Source of the DNA: Cuniculiplasma sp.
Lineage (GTDB): Archaea > Thermoplasmatota > Thermoplasmata > Thermoplasmatales > Thermoplasmataceae
Assembly: GCA_023256455.1 (NCBI GenBank)
Contig: JAGDXN010000050.1
Location: 13,518 to 19,857 of the forward strand
Length of the DNA: 6,340 nt
Direction of reading: 5' to 3'
The stretch's first letter is position 1, and each line of letters begins with the position of its first letter. A model generated the notes under the pieces. That model was given only the letters and a program-made list of their open reading frames with translations, did no database searches and had not been told where the DNA came from. The position numbers and the translations under genes were made by a program. This document shows positions 1 through 5,569 of the stretch, piece after piece.

Positions 1-2
1 CA

Positions 3-320
3 ATATACGGAACAATTACGTTCAACGGTACGGTTACAGTTTTAAATGGTGGGACTTTGCTATCAAGCAATCCAAACGCATCATCCTCAGCACCAGCAAC
101 GAACAATTATTATTTTACTCAAGATATTTATTTGAACGGTACATATTCAATTGCTCAATATAACACAGACAGTTGGAACTTTTCAACAACAATATCAACA
201 ATTAATGGGTCGGCTTCACCAACAATATCAGGTTTAGGGGCATTATCAATAAATTCAGGCATAATTCCAGATCTTTTCATCATGTCCTTCAAAAGATTAC
301 CAAGAAGATCAACAGGATGA
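3..320 (+). pseudogene. C-terminal piece of a Ser/Thr/Asn-rich, probably extracellular protein; 3' end replaced
   Basis: A frame open from the left edge of the window (first full codon at 3) to a TGA at 318-320 encodes about 105 residues; the true start lies outside. The first ~79 residues are rich in Thr, Ser, Asn and Gly with scattered aromatic residues, and have beta-rich patterns such as GTITFNGTVTVLNGG and several N-glycosylation sequons (NAS, NGT, NFS, NGS). This is the composition of archaeal cell-surface or secreted proteins. From about codon 80 (position ~240) the same frame reads the antisense strand of a thiolase gene, and the composition changes to a basic tail (FKRLPRRSTG). That tail is therefore probably an accident of a DNA join, not an evolved C-terminus. 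I do not recognise a family. The piece could be a truncated pseudogene, or a still-expressed protein with a new tail. No start codon or ribosome binding site can be assessed. Confidence 0.4.
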
Positions 321-406
321 ACTGTTGAAAGAAAGCCGTTTCTTTTCCCAAAGGGTGTCCTGGCTGCATCCAGAATATAGGCATCTTTTAAGATTTTCTC
401 ACTCAT
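155..406 (-). pseudogene. Thiolase (acetyl-CoA acetyltransferase) N-terminal fragment, truncated
   Basis: Starting from the ATG at 406-404, residues 1-55 match the conserved thiolase N-terminus. DAYILDAARTPFGKRNGFLS contains the AARTPFG signature, followed by the PVDLLGNLLK helix and GIMPEFIDN, where intact thiolases read GI.PE.ID(D/N)V. After residue 55 (position ~242) the similarity stops. The remaining 28 residues to the stop at 157-155 are antisense of the Ser/Thr/Asn-rich gene on the other strand. Complete thiolases have about 390 residues; the nucleophilic Cys (near residue 90) and the C-terminal His and Cys are absent, so this piece cannot be an active enzyme. I read all frames to the window edge and saw no continuation, so this is a deletion or rearrangement and not a simple frameshift. 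Promoter and start codon look intact, so an 83-residue chimeric peptide could still be made. The thiolase assignment is confident; its substrate class is unknown. Confidence 0.8.
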
Positions 407-440
407 CGTCAGTACAATTCAACACATGTACATTAACAAT

Positions 441-451
441 TTTATATTTTT
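441..451 (-). promoter_or_regulatory. TATA box of the thiolase fragment, flanked by two ATGTACA sites
   Basis: On the minus strand the stretch AAAATATAAAA lies about 40 bases before the thiolase ATG. It is a good archaeal TATA element and would place the transcript start near 418-422, giving a leader of roughly 12-16 bases. Two copies of ATGTACA (plus-strand 426-432 and 452-458, exactly 26 bases apart) sit on each side of it, each with a palindromic TGTACA core, so a dimeric regulator could bind across the promoter. The TATA call is by eye only. Confidence 0.45.
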
Positions 452-464
452 ATGTACAGTATTA

Positions 465-483
465 TCAAAATATTTTAAAAAAT
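465..483 (-). terminator. T-tract terminator of the beta-propeller gene
   Basis: Directly after the TAA stop of the propeller gene (486-484) the minus strand reads a six-T run (482-477), then AAAATATTTT and further AT-rich sequence. Archaeal RNA polymerase stops at T-rich tracts without needing a strong hairpin, so this is a plausible 3' end. It would separate the propeller gene from the thiolase fragment on the same strand 77 bases on. Confidence 0.4.
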
Positions 484-1842
484 TTAAATTGTTATCTGTT
501 TCATGTTAGAGTATGGAATGCTCTCAAATACCCCATTATTTCCGAAGAGAATAAGATGGTGCACCATCACAATTATATCGCCCGGTCCAAAGATTACCCC
601 TGTCTTATATGAATTTATCACACATCCTGTGCTGTTAATCACATACAGGGTTCCAGTAATATTCACTGTCAGCACCATTCCATTGATTATTGCAGGATTG
701 GAATCGTCGGTTCCTGTTACAGTTGACCATTCAATATTTCCTGTTTCAGCGTTTATGGCATAGAGTTTCCCCAAAGATGTGGGTTCGCTGAACACAGTAT
801 TACCTGAAGCAGTAAGTGGAGGAATTTCAATGGGAGGTGAATTTGGCTGTATTCCCGTACCTTCATATGTCAGCCAGTTGAGATTTCCATTGCTGGCATT
901 GAGTGAGAATATGTAATCGTTGAATACATTATCCCCTGTATCTACGGTATATCCGTCAAATACCTGCCCGTTCAGTATTACAGGGGAACCATCAGTGAGT
1001 CCACCGGTGGCATTGGTATAATAGGTCCACAGGATATTGCCACGTGTAATATTTACTGCATAGAATGCATATGGGCATGCTCCACCGAAATATATGTTTC
1101 CATCATATATGGCAGGTGAAGACATGCTCACAAATGAACCGGTGGAAAGATTCCATACCTGTTTACCGTTGCTTGCATTTATGGCATATACAATGCCACT
1201 TCCGGTTGGCTCTATTATGAGGCCATCGTGATACACCGGTGTGGGCATATCTTCCCCGCATGTATTGAATTCCCACACAGATGAACCATTAAGCATATTT
1301 ACTGCTGCAATATAGTTGATTCCTGTTCCCCTGATATTTGGATTTACAAACTCGTTATTTCCAAGGCCAACAATCACAAGATCATTTACAATGAGAGGTT
1401 CTGTCATGACCTCATTGGGATAGGAATCGTTCCACACTATTTTCCCGTTTGTTGAATTTACGGCATAAAGTGCGCCAGTGCATTCCATCATGTTTGTGAT
1501 GGGCACAAAGAACATTCCATCAGAATAGGATGGATCAACTATTATGGAACCGTTCAGCTTTATGGAAAAATTTCCTGGTGTTGAATTGATCACAAACTGG
1601 TGTAGATTGTTCCCCTCATACTGGTAGAAATTGGAACTTATATTGTTGTTATGCAGAAAGGCTTTTTCAGAAAAATTTCCGCTGTTGTTTATCTTTAACT
1701 TTAACTGATTTATTTCCTCCGATTTCATATTGGCATCGTAATATTCCAGTGTGGAGAATATGACAAGGGCAGATATGACAAGAACAATGGCAATGTTCAA
1801 AAATTTCTTTTTATTTGGGGATTGCTCGACCTTTGGATCCAT
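484..1842 (-). CDS. Membrane-anchored extracellular PQQ-like beta-propeller protein
   Basis: The 452-residue product starts at the ATG at 1842-1840. A TTG 29 codons upstream is in frame, but the extra residues look non-coding, whereas the ATG gives a typical anchor: a charged tail (1-13), one membrane helix (about 14-33), a short polar stalk, then the outside domain. Residues about 120-440 hold repeats of the form LYA(V/I)N..(T/N)G...W, with the repeat Trp at 137, 190, 230, 272, 323 and 372 and a degenerate seventh copy near 398-410. This is the PQQ/pyrrolo-quinoline-quinone-like WD-type propeller fold. About 16 N-X-S/T sequons imply heavy glycosylation. Four Cys (121, 195, 256, 407) might form disulfides. 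No quinoprotein dehydrogenase active-site pattern is evident, so a structural or binding role, as in BamB-like propellers, is more likely than enzymatic oxidation; the ligand is unknown. It is transcribed away from the glycosyltransferase gene. Confidence 0.85.
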   Translation of the reverse strand: MDPKVEQSPNKKKFLNIAIVLVISALVIFSTLEYYDANMKSEEINQLKLKINNSGNFSEKAFLHNNNISSNFYQYEGNNLHQFVINSTPGNFSIKLNGSIIVDPSYSDGMFFVPITNMMECTGALYAVNSTNGKIVWNDSYPNEVMTEPLIVNDLVIVGLGNNEFVNPNIRGTGINYIAAVNMLNGSSVWEFNTCGEDMPTPVYHDGLIIEPTGSGIVYAINASNGKQVWNLSTGSFVSMSSPAIYDGNIYFGGACPYAFYAVNITRGNILWTYYTNATGGLTDGSPVILNGQVFDGYTVDTGDNVFNDYIFSLNASNGNLNWLTYEGTGIQPNSPPIEIPPLTASGNTVFSEPTSLGKLYAINAETGNIEWSTVTGTDDSNPAIINGMVLTVNITGTLYVINSTGCVINSYKTGVIFGPGDIIVMVHHLILFGNNGVFESIPYSNMKQITI

Positions 1843-1860
1843 TGTGCTATTTATTATGGG

Positions 1861-1898
1861 TGTAAATAATGAGTTTATGGTACATATATGAGGTACAT
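1861..1898 (-). promoter_or_regulatory. Promoter region of the beta-propeller gene with tandem ATGTACC repeat
   Basis: Two TATA candidates precede the ATG at 1842. ATTATTTACA (1870-1861, minus strand) is centred about 24 bases before the ATG and would give a leaderless transcript, in keeping with the absence of any Shine-Dalgarno sequence. CATATATG (1890-1883) would give a leader of about 20 bases. Two direct copies of ATGTACC (minus strand, 1898-1892 and 1885-1879), exactly 13 bases apart, bracket the second candidate. I cannot choose between the two start sites from sequence. Confidence 0.35.
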
Positions 1899-1972
1899 TG
1901 AAATAAATGATTCCTATTTGATTTAACAAATATTCTTAGAAAAAGATAGCAAATATTAACATAATCATAAGA

Positions 1973-2776
1973 ATGAACCCTATTGTGATATCCTTCTGCA
2001 TAACATCGTACAATTCAGGGGACACCGTGGACCAGTTTATGAAAAGTTTCCTGAATTTTAGACTTCCCTATGAAATGATCATTGTGGACAACTTTTCCAC
2101 AGACTCTACATATGAGAATTTTAAGAAGTATGAGAATGATAAAATTCACATCTTTCAGGAAAAATGCACCAGAGGCAGAGGAAGACAGATCGGAATTGAA
2201 AAATCAAAGGGAGAATATATTTGCATTGTGGATGTTGATGTATTTTATATGGATCTTGAAAACACCATAGAAAACATTCTCAAAAATTACAGCAATGATT
2301 TTGTCCTTTGTTCAGGAAAGGATAAGGGCTCTCTCATGAGTTTCTTTCCATCAGACTTTATCAGAGAAATAGGGGGTTACCCTGATCTAAACTATGGAGA
2401 AGATGTTTATGTATGGAATATAGCCATGGCCCTTGGAAGATTTGTGAAAATACCCGAGGATGAAAGGTTTGCAAAAAATATAACAAGAGATGTTTCAAAG
2501 AAAGATATTTCCACTGAAAGAAGGTATGAGAGAAATTTAATCAGATTGGTCATAAGGAGAATTTTGATCACAAGAGATATCCTTTTCGTGTTTAACCTGA
2601 ATTTAGATGGTTTGATGAAATTCTATAGAACCGGTGAAAATGGAAAGAAGAAGATGGAAACTCTTTTTTTCTACATTGCAGGAAAAATGATCCAGTTTAG
2701 CATAAGAATTCCAAAGGCAGAAGAAAAAGCAAGAATGATTGCAGAATCTTACCATAAATCCCGGAAAATTCCATAG
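1973..2776 (+). CDS. Family 2 (GT-A fold) glycosyltransferase
   Basis: A 267-residue protein that should transfer a sugar from a nucleotide-sugar donor. The N-terminus FCITSYNSGDTVDQF is the first strand and loop of GT2 enzymes. MIIVDNFSTDST (35-46) is the nucleotide-binding strand with the conserved VDN..STD pattern. RGRGRQIG (67-74) matches the G.(A/G)RN.G motif. IVDVDV (85-90) supplies the metal-binding DxD as D87-V-D89. REIGGYPDLNYGEDVYVW (131-148) is the acceptor-side G(G/D)(Y/F)....ED motif, with E143-D144 as the likely catalytic base region. After about residue 180 there is a basic, amphipathic tail and no clear membrane helix, so it is probably cytoplasmic or peripheral. The ATG at 1973 is the only start that keeps the first strand; it has no Shine-Dalgarno sequence, so a short-leader or leaderless message is likely. 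Its base composition is AT-richer than that of korAB. Donor and acceptor are unknown; a role in surface glycan or glycolipid synthesis is inferred. Confidence 0.85.
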   Translation: MNPIVISFCITSYNSGDTVDQFMKSFLNFRLPYEMIIVDNFSTDSTYENFKKYENDKIHIFQEKCTRGRGRQIGIEKSKGEYICIVDVDVFYMDLENTIENILKNYSNDFVLCSGKDKGSLMSFFPSDFIREIGGYPDLNYGEDVYVWNIAMALGRFVKIPEDERFAKNITRDVSKKDISTERRYERNLIRLVIRRILITRDILFVFNLNLDGLMKFYRTGENGKKKMETLFFYIAGKMIQFSIRIPKAEEKARMIAESYHKSRKIP

Positions 2777-2806
2777 TTGATTGAAAAATACCATGCTGTA
2801 TTGTGA

Positions 2807-2825
2807 ATACTACTCTAAATAGTAT
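2807..2825. repeat. Short perfect inverted repeat upstream of korA
   Basis: ATACTA (2807-2812) and TAGTAT (2820-2825) form a perfect 6-bp inverted repeat with a 7-base loop, 31 bases after the glycosyltransferase stop and about 45 bases before the korA TATA box. No T-run follows, so it does not look like a terminator; an operator for korAB or chance are both possible. Confidence 0.25.
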
Positions 2826-2863
2826 CCCTGGAAATAAATTACATAAAGATCACTTTTCCTTTT

Positions 2864-2876
2864 AAAAAAATTTATA
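2864..2876 (+). promoter_or_regulatory. Core promoter of the korAB operon
   Basis: An A-run followed by TTTATA (2871-2876) makes an archaeal TATA box with a purine-rich upstream BRE-like stretch. The expected transcript start is about 25 bases on, near 2897-2900, giving a leader of less than about 12 bases. Confidence 0.55.
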
Positions 2877-2896
2877 GCTTGATAGAATAGTGGTTT

Positions 2897-2901
2897 GTGA
2901 T
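2897..2901 (+). promoter_or_regulatory. Shine-Dalgarno core GTGAT before korA
   Basis: GTGAT ends five bases before the korA ATG at 2907. It is complementary to the ATCAC part of the conserved archaeal 16S rRNA 3' end (ATCACCTCC) and supports this start. The same core appears before korB. Confidence 0.5.
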
Positions 2902-2906
2902 TACTC

Positions 2907-4643
2907 ATGGATCAGAATGAAGTAATTATAAGAGTCGGTGGGGCTGCCGGAGATGGAGTGCAGTCAGCCGGGCTTATAATAGGAAAGGTTTTTTCAAGAA
3001 ATGGACTGCATGTTCAAACCTACAATTATTACCAGAGTATTATTAGAGGTGGACAGTCGTGGTATCAGATAAGGGCTTCCCATAACAGGATAAGAAGCCA
3101 GGGTGATGGCCTTGATATACTCATAGCCTTAAACAAGGATGCTCTTGAGAGGCATACAAACCCAAATATTAATGAGGGTGGTGCATCACCCCTTGACGGC
3201 ATAGCAGTTTATGATACTGCCCTGGGCGATTTCAAGAAATATGATAATGTAAAATACTGTGGCTTACCCCTTGGGGAGATTGCACAGAAATACAGCAAAA
3301 ACACTCTTTTGAAAAATACTGTTGCCATAGGCGCAGTATTCGGATACCTTTCCATAGATTTTGAAACCCTTGCCGGTGTCATAAGAGATCAGTTTGTTGG
3401 AAAGGGAGATATTGCAGAAATGAATGTTAAGGCTGCAAAGGAAGGTTATGAAACATTCGTTTCGAAATATGGAAAATCCAATAAAACGCTGAAACCCGAA
3501 AATAAGAGGTTTTACCTGATTTCCGGCGGTGAAACTGCAGGAATGGGTGCGGTCAGGGCAGGTCTGAAGGCATACTTTGGTTACCCCATGACCCCTGCAT
3601 CATCCATAATCCATTATCTTGCATCACACAGCAAGAACTTTGATGTTTTTGTAAAGATAACTGAGGATGAGATTTCAGCCATAAACATGGCAATAGGAGC
3701 AAACTACGCTGGTATAAGGGCAATGACCGGATCATCGGGAGGAGGATTTGCCCTGATGACGGAGGCCGTGGGAATGGCTGCAGAAATGGAGGTCCCCCTT
3801 GTGATATATGAGGCACAGAGGGCCGGGCCGTCCACAGGATTGCCAACGAAGACAGAACAGGGCGATCTTTTCCAGGTTATTGGTGCATCTCAGGGTGATT
3901 TCCCCAAGGCCGTATTCTCACCGAGAAATGTGGAAGAGGTGTACTACATGGCTGGAGAGGCACTTAACCTTGCAGAAAAGTACCAGATGCCTGTTTTCCT
4001 CATGGTTGATCTCTATCTTGCAGAGCATTATGAGACTGTGGAAAAGTTTGATCTTACGCCCAATATTGTGAGGCCAAAATTCGCAACAGGGGATGAGAAG
4101 GATTACAAGAGATATGAATTCACAGAGACGGGCATATCCTTAAGGGCTCTTCCAGGGACACCCAATCTGATGCACAATGAAGATTCAGATGAGCATGACG
4201 AGAAGGGAGATGTGGTGAGCGATGCTGTAACCGATCCGGAAATAAGAAGAAAGATAATGGAAAAGAGAATGAGAAAGATGGAAACTTATATGAAGGAACT
4301 GCCGCCAACACCAACCTATCTCCTCAAGGATGCGGAATATGTGGTGATCCAGTGGGGTTCCACACAAGGTGCGGTTGAGGAGGCCATCGATATTCTCAGA
4401 GCCAAGGGCATAAAGATCGGTGCCATCGAGGTCAACAGGCCCTATCCTGTAAACCCTGACATAAAGGAACTGGTAAAGGGCAAGAAAAAGGTTGTCTTTG
4501 TGGAAAACAACTACACTGGACAGCTCAGAAGGCTCATATCCTCTGAAATAGGTGTAACTGGAGAACTTGTGACAAAATATGATGGGGAATCCTTCTACCC
4601 CGGAGCCCTTGCGGCCCAAATAGAGGAAAGGATAAGGAAGTGA
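2907..4643 (+). CDS. korA: 2-oxoacid:ferredoxin oxidoreductase, fused gamma-alpha subunit
   Basis: A 578-residue cytoplasmic subunit. With KorB it converts 2-oxoacid, CoA and oxidised ferredoxin to acyl-CoA, CO2 and reduced ferredoxin. Residues 1 to about 190 are the gamma (CoA-side) domain, starting with VGGAAGDGVQSAGLIIGK and containing SIIRGGQSWYQIR. The alpha part starts near 201 with ISGGETAGMGAVRAG. The family signature YPITP is present as YPMTP (226-230). The thiamin-activating acidic cluster is at E253-D-E255, followed by TGSSGGGFALMTE, then R305 and GPSTGLPTKTEQGD (307-320). Domain II and the acidic linker (GISLRALPGTP, EHDEKGD, then a basic KRMRKME helix) lead to the C-terminal domain with EVNRPYPVNP and VVFVENNYTGQ. 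The gamma-alpha fusion is the two-subunit architecture known from Sulfolobus and haloarchaea, usually of broad 2-oxoacid range (pyruvate, 2-oxoglutarate, branched-chain). The exact substrate cannot be told from sequence. The gene overlaps the korB ribosome binding region. Confidence 0.95.
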   Translation: MDQNEVIIRVGGAAGDGVQSAGLIIGKVFSRNGLHVQTYNYYQSIIRGGQSWYQIRASHNRIRSQGDGLDILIALNKDALERHTNPNINEGGASPLDGIAVYDTALGDFKKYDNVKYCGLPLGEIAQKYSKNTLLKNTVAIGAVFGYLSIDFETLAGVIRDQFVGKGDIAEMNVKAAKEGYETFVSKYGKSNKTLKPENKRFYLISGGETAGMGAVRAGLKAYFGYPMTPASSIIHYLASHSKNFDVFVKITEDEISAINMAIGANYAGIRAMTGSSGGGFALMTEAVGMAAEMEVPLVIYEAQRAGPSTGLPTKTEQGDLFQVIGASQGDFPKAVFSPRNVEEVYYMAGEALNLAEKYQMPVFLMVDLYLAEHYETVEKFDLTPNIVRPKFATGDEKDYKRYEFTETGISLRALPGTPNLMHNEDSDEHDEKGDVVSDAVTDPEIRRKIMEKRMRKMETYMKELPPTPTYLLKDAEYVVIQWGSTQGAVEEAIDILRAKGIKIGAIEVNRPYPVNPDIKELVKGKKKVVFVENNYTGQLRRLISSEIGVTGELVTKYDGESFYPGALAAQIEERIRK

Positions 4644-4644
4644 T
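4640..4644 (+). promoter_or_regulatory. Shine-Dalgarno core of korB overlapping the korA stop
   Basis: GTGAT (4640-4644) contains the korA TGA stop (4641-4643) and lies four bases before the ATG at 4649. Spacing and core match those before korA. The ribosome that ends korA therefore sits on the korB initiation site, which favours coupled, equal synthesis of the two subunits. It also argues that the GTG at 4640 is part of the ribosome binding site and not the start codon. Confidence 0.5.
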
Positions 4645-4648
4645 AAAA

Positions 4649-5500
4649 ATGGTTACAATGAACGATTTTAAGGGAACGGTCAAGGCTGACTGGTGCCCGG
4701 GATGCGGAAACTATGCCCAGCTGACTGCCATACCCATGGCTCTTGCCCAGCTTGGGATTAAGCCGGAACAGACTGTCATAGTTTCAGGAATAGGTTGCTC
4801 AAGCAACATGCCAGAATATGTGAGGGCTTACGGCTTCCATGGAATCCATGGGAGATCATTGCCTGTTGCATCGGCCATAAAATGGGCAAACCCTGAGCTC
4901 ACCGTAATTGCCTATGGAGGAGATGGTGACGGATACAATGAGGGTACACAGCACTTCTACCACAGCTCCAGAAGGAATCCGGATATAACATACATAGTTT
5001 CGGACAACCAGATATTTGGACTTACAACAGGACAGGCTTCACCCACGTCCATGCTTGGAATGAAGACAAAGACAACACCCGATGGAAACATTGAGCCGCC
5101 CATAAATCCACTTTCAATGGCACTTTCAGCTGGAGCAACCTTTGTCGCCAGGGAATTCTCCGGGGATGTGAAGCATATGGTTGAGACCATTAAGAAAGCC
5201 ATATCCCATAAGGGATTCTCCATTGTGGATGTATTCAGCCCATGTGTGACATATAATAAGGATAACACCTTTGACTTCTTCAGGAAGAGGGTATACCACC
5301 TTGAGGACGAAAAACATGACACGTCCGATCTCATGGCTGCATTCAAAAAGGCTGCGGAATGGGGAGACAGAATACCCATAGGTATTCTTTATGAGAGCAA
5401 CGATCCCACATATGAATCAAGGGATGAAGTTCTGAATACTCCACTGATCAAAAAACCCATAAAACAGCTGAAGGAACAGGATCTGGAAGAGTTTCTCTGA
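4649..5500 (+). CDS. korB: 2-oxoacid:ferredoxin oxidoreductase, beta subunit
   Basis: A 283-residue beta subunit carrying thiamin diphosphate and one [4Fe-4S] cluster. Numbered from the ATG at 4649, the cluster ligands are C16 and C19 in ADWCPGCGNYAQL, C50 in GIGCSSNMPEY and C199 in FSPCVTYN, the same four-Cys layout as in Sulfolobus. The diphosphate-Mg2+ motif is GGDGDGYNEG (90-99), with N120 in SDNQIFGLTTGQ as the second Mg2+ side. HGRSLPVASAIKWANPEL is the usual family helix. The C-terminal part (about 215-283) is the charged segment typical of KorB. All catalytic elements are present and the length is normal. Two positions differ from the form I remember for the family: LTTGQ for LTKGQ and N53 where Sulfolobus has Lys. 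Alternative starts are GTG at 4640 (three more residues) and ATG at 4658; the ribosome binding site spacing favours 4649. No separate ferredoxin-like delta subunit is adjacent. Confidence 0.95.
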   Translation: MVTMNDFKGTVKADWCPGCGNYAQLTAIPMALAQLGIKPEQTVIVSGIGCSSNMPEYVRAYGFHGIHGRSLPVASAIKWANPELTVIAYGGDGDGYNEGTQHFYHSSRRNPDITYIVSDNQIFGLTTGQASPTSMLGMKTKTTPDGNIEPPINPLSMALSAGATFVAREFSGDVKHMVETIKKAISHKGFSIVDVFSPCVTYNKDNTFDFFRKRVYHLEDEKHDTSDLMAAFKKAAEWGDRIPIGILYESNDPTYESRDEVLNTPLIKKPIKQLKEQDLEEFL

Positions 5501-5531
5501 TTCCATCCTGTTTTTGAAGAATATTTCATAT

Positions 5532-5555
5532 AAGTAAAAATTTATTTACTTTTTT
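5532..5555 (+). terminator. AT-only hairpin with T-run after korB
   Basis: AAGTAAA (5532-5538) and TTTACTT (5545-5551) form a perfect 7-bp inverted repeat with a 6-base loop, and Ts continue to 5555. It lies 31 bases after the korB stop and resembles a weak intrinsic terminator; the T-run alone could stop archaeal polymerase. The stem is AT-rich, so stability is low. The same bases hold the likely TATA element of the next gene, so this could be an operator instead. Confidence 0.4.
5537..5548 (+). promoter_or_regulatory. TATA box for a leaderless permease transcript
   Basis: AAATTTATTTA is centred about 27 bases before the permease ATG at 5570, which is the normal TATA-to-start distance in archaea, so transcription should begin at or next to the ATG. 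No Shine-Dalgarno sequence is present between them, in agreement with leaderless translation. Confidence 0.5.
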
Positions 5556-5569
5556 AAATCACTTCCCCT

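Noticed and set aside
1..406. A transposon or insertion sequence as cause of the left-end gene break
   Set aside because: No transposase frame, terminal inverted repeats or target duplication is visible in the window, although an element beyond the left edge cannot be excluded.
325..612. 95-codon plus-strand frame between the left-end fragments and the propeller gene
   Set aside because: It runs antisense over the thiolase start, its promoter and the propeller 3' end, with no domain pattern.
484..1842. Quinoprotein alcohol or glucose dehydrogenase
   Set aside because: Only the propeller repeat is shared; there is no vicinal Cys pair or Ca-binding Asp/Asn active-site pattern, and the protein is shorter than those enzymes.
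1843..1929. Extension of the propeller protein by 29 residues from a TTG start
   Set aside because: The extra residues lack coding character, precede a well-formed charged tail plus anchor helix, and the region carries the TATA candidates and the ATGTACC repeat.
4185..4619. 144-codon open frame antisense to korA
   Set aside because: It lies fully inside a strongly conserved gene, has no promoter or ribosome binding site and a composition (His/Ser/Leu-rich) typical of antisense reading.
4640..4648. GTG at 4640 as the korB start
   Set aside because: These bases form the GTGAT ribosome binding core; the ATG at 4649 has spacing like that of korA.
4957..5379. 140-codon open frame antisense to korB
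   Set aside because: It is a shadow of the conserved korB frame and resembles no protein family I know.
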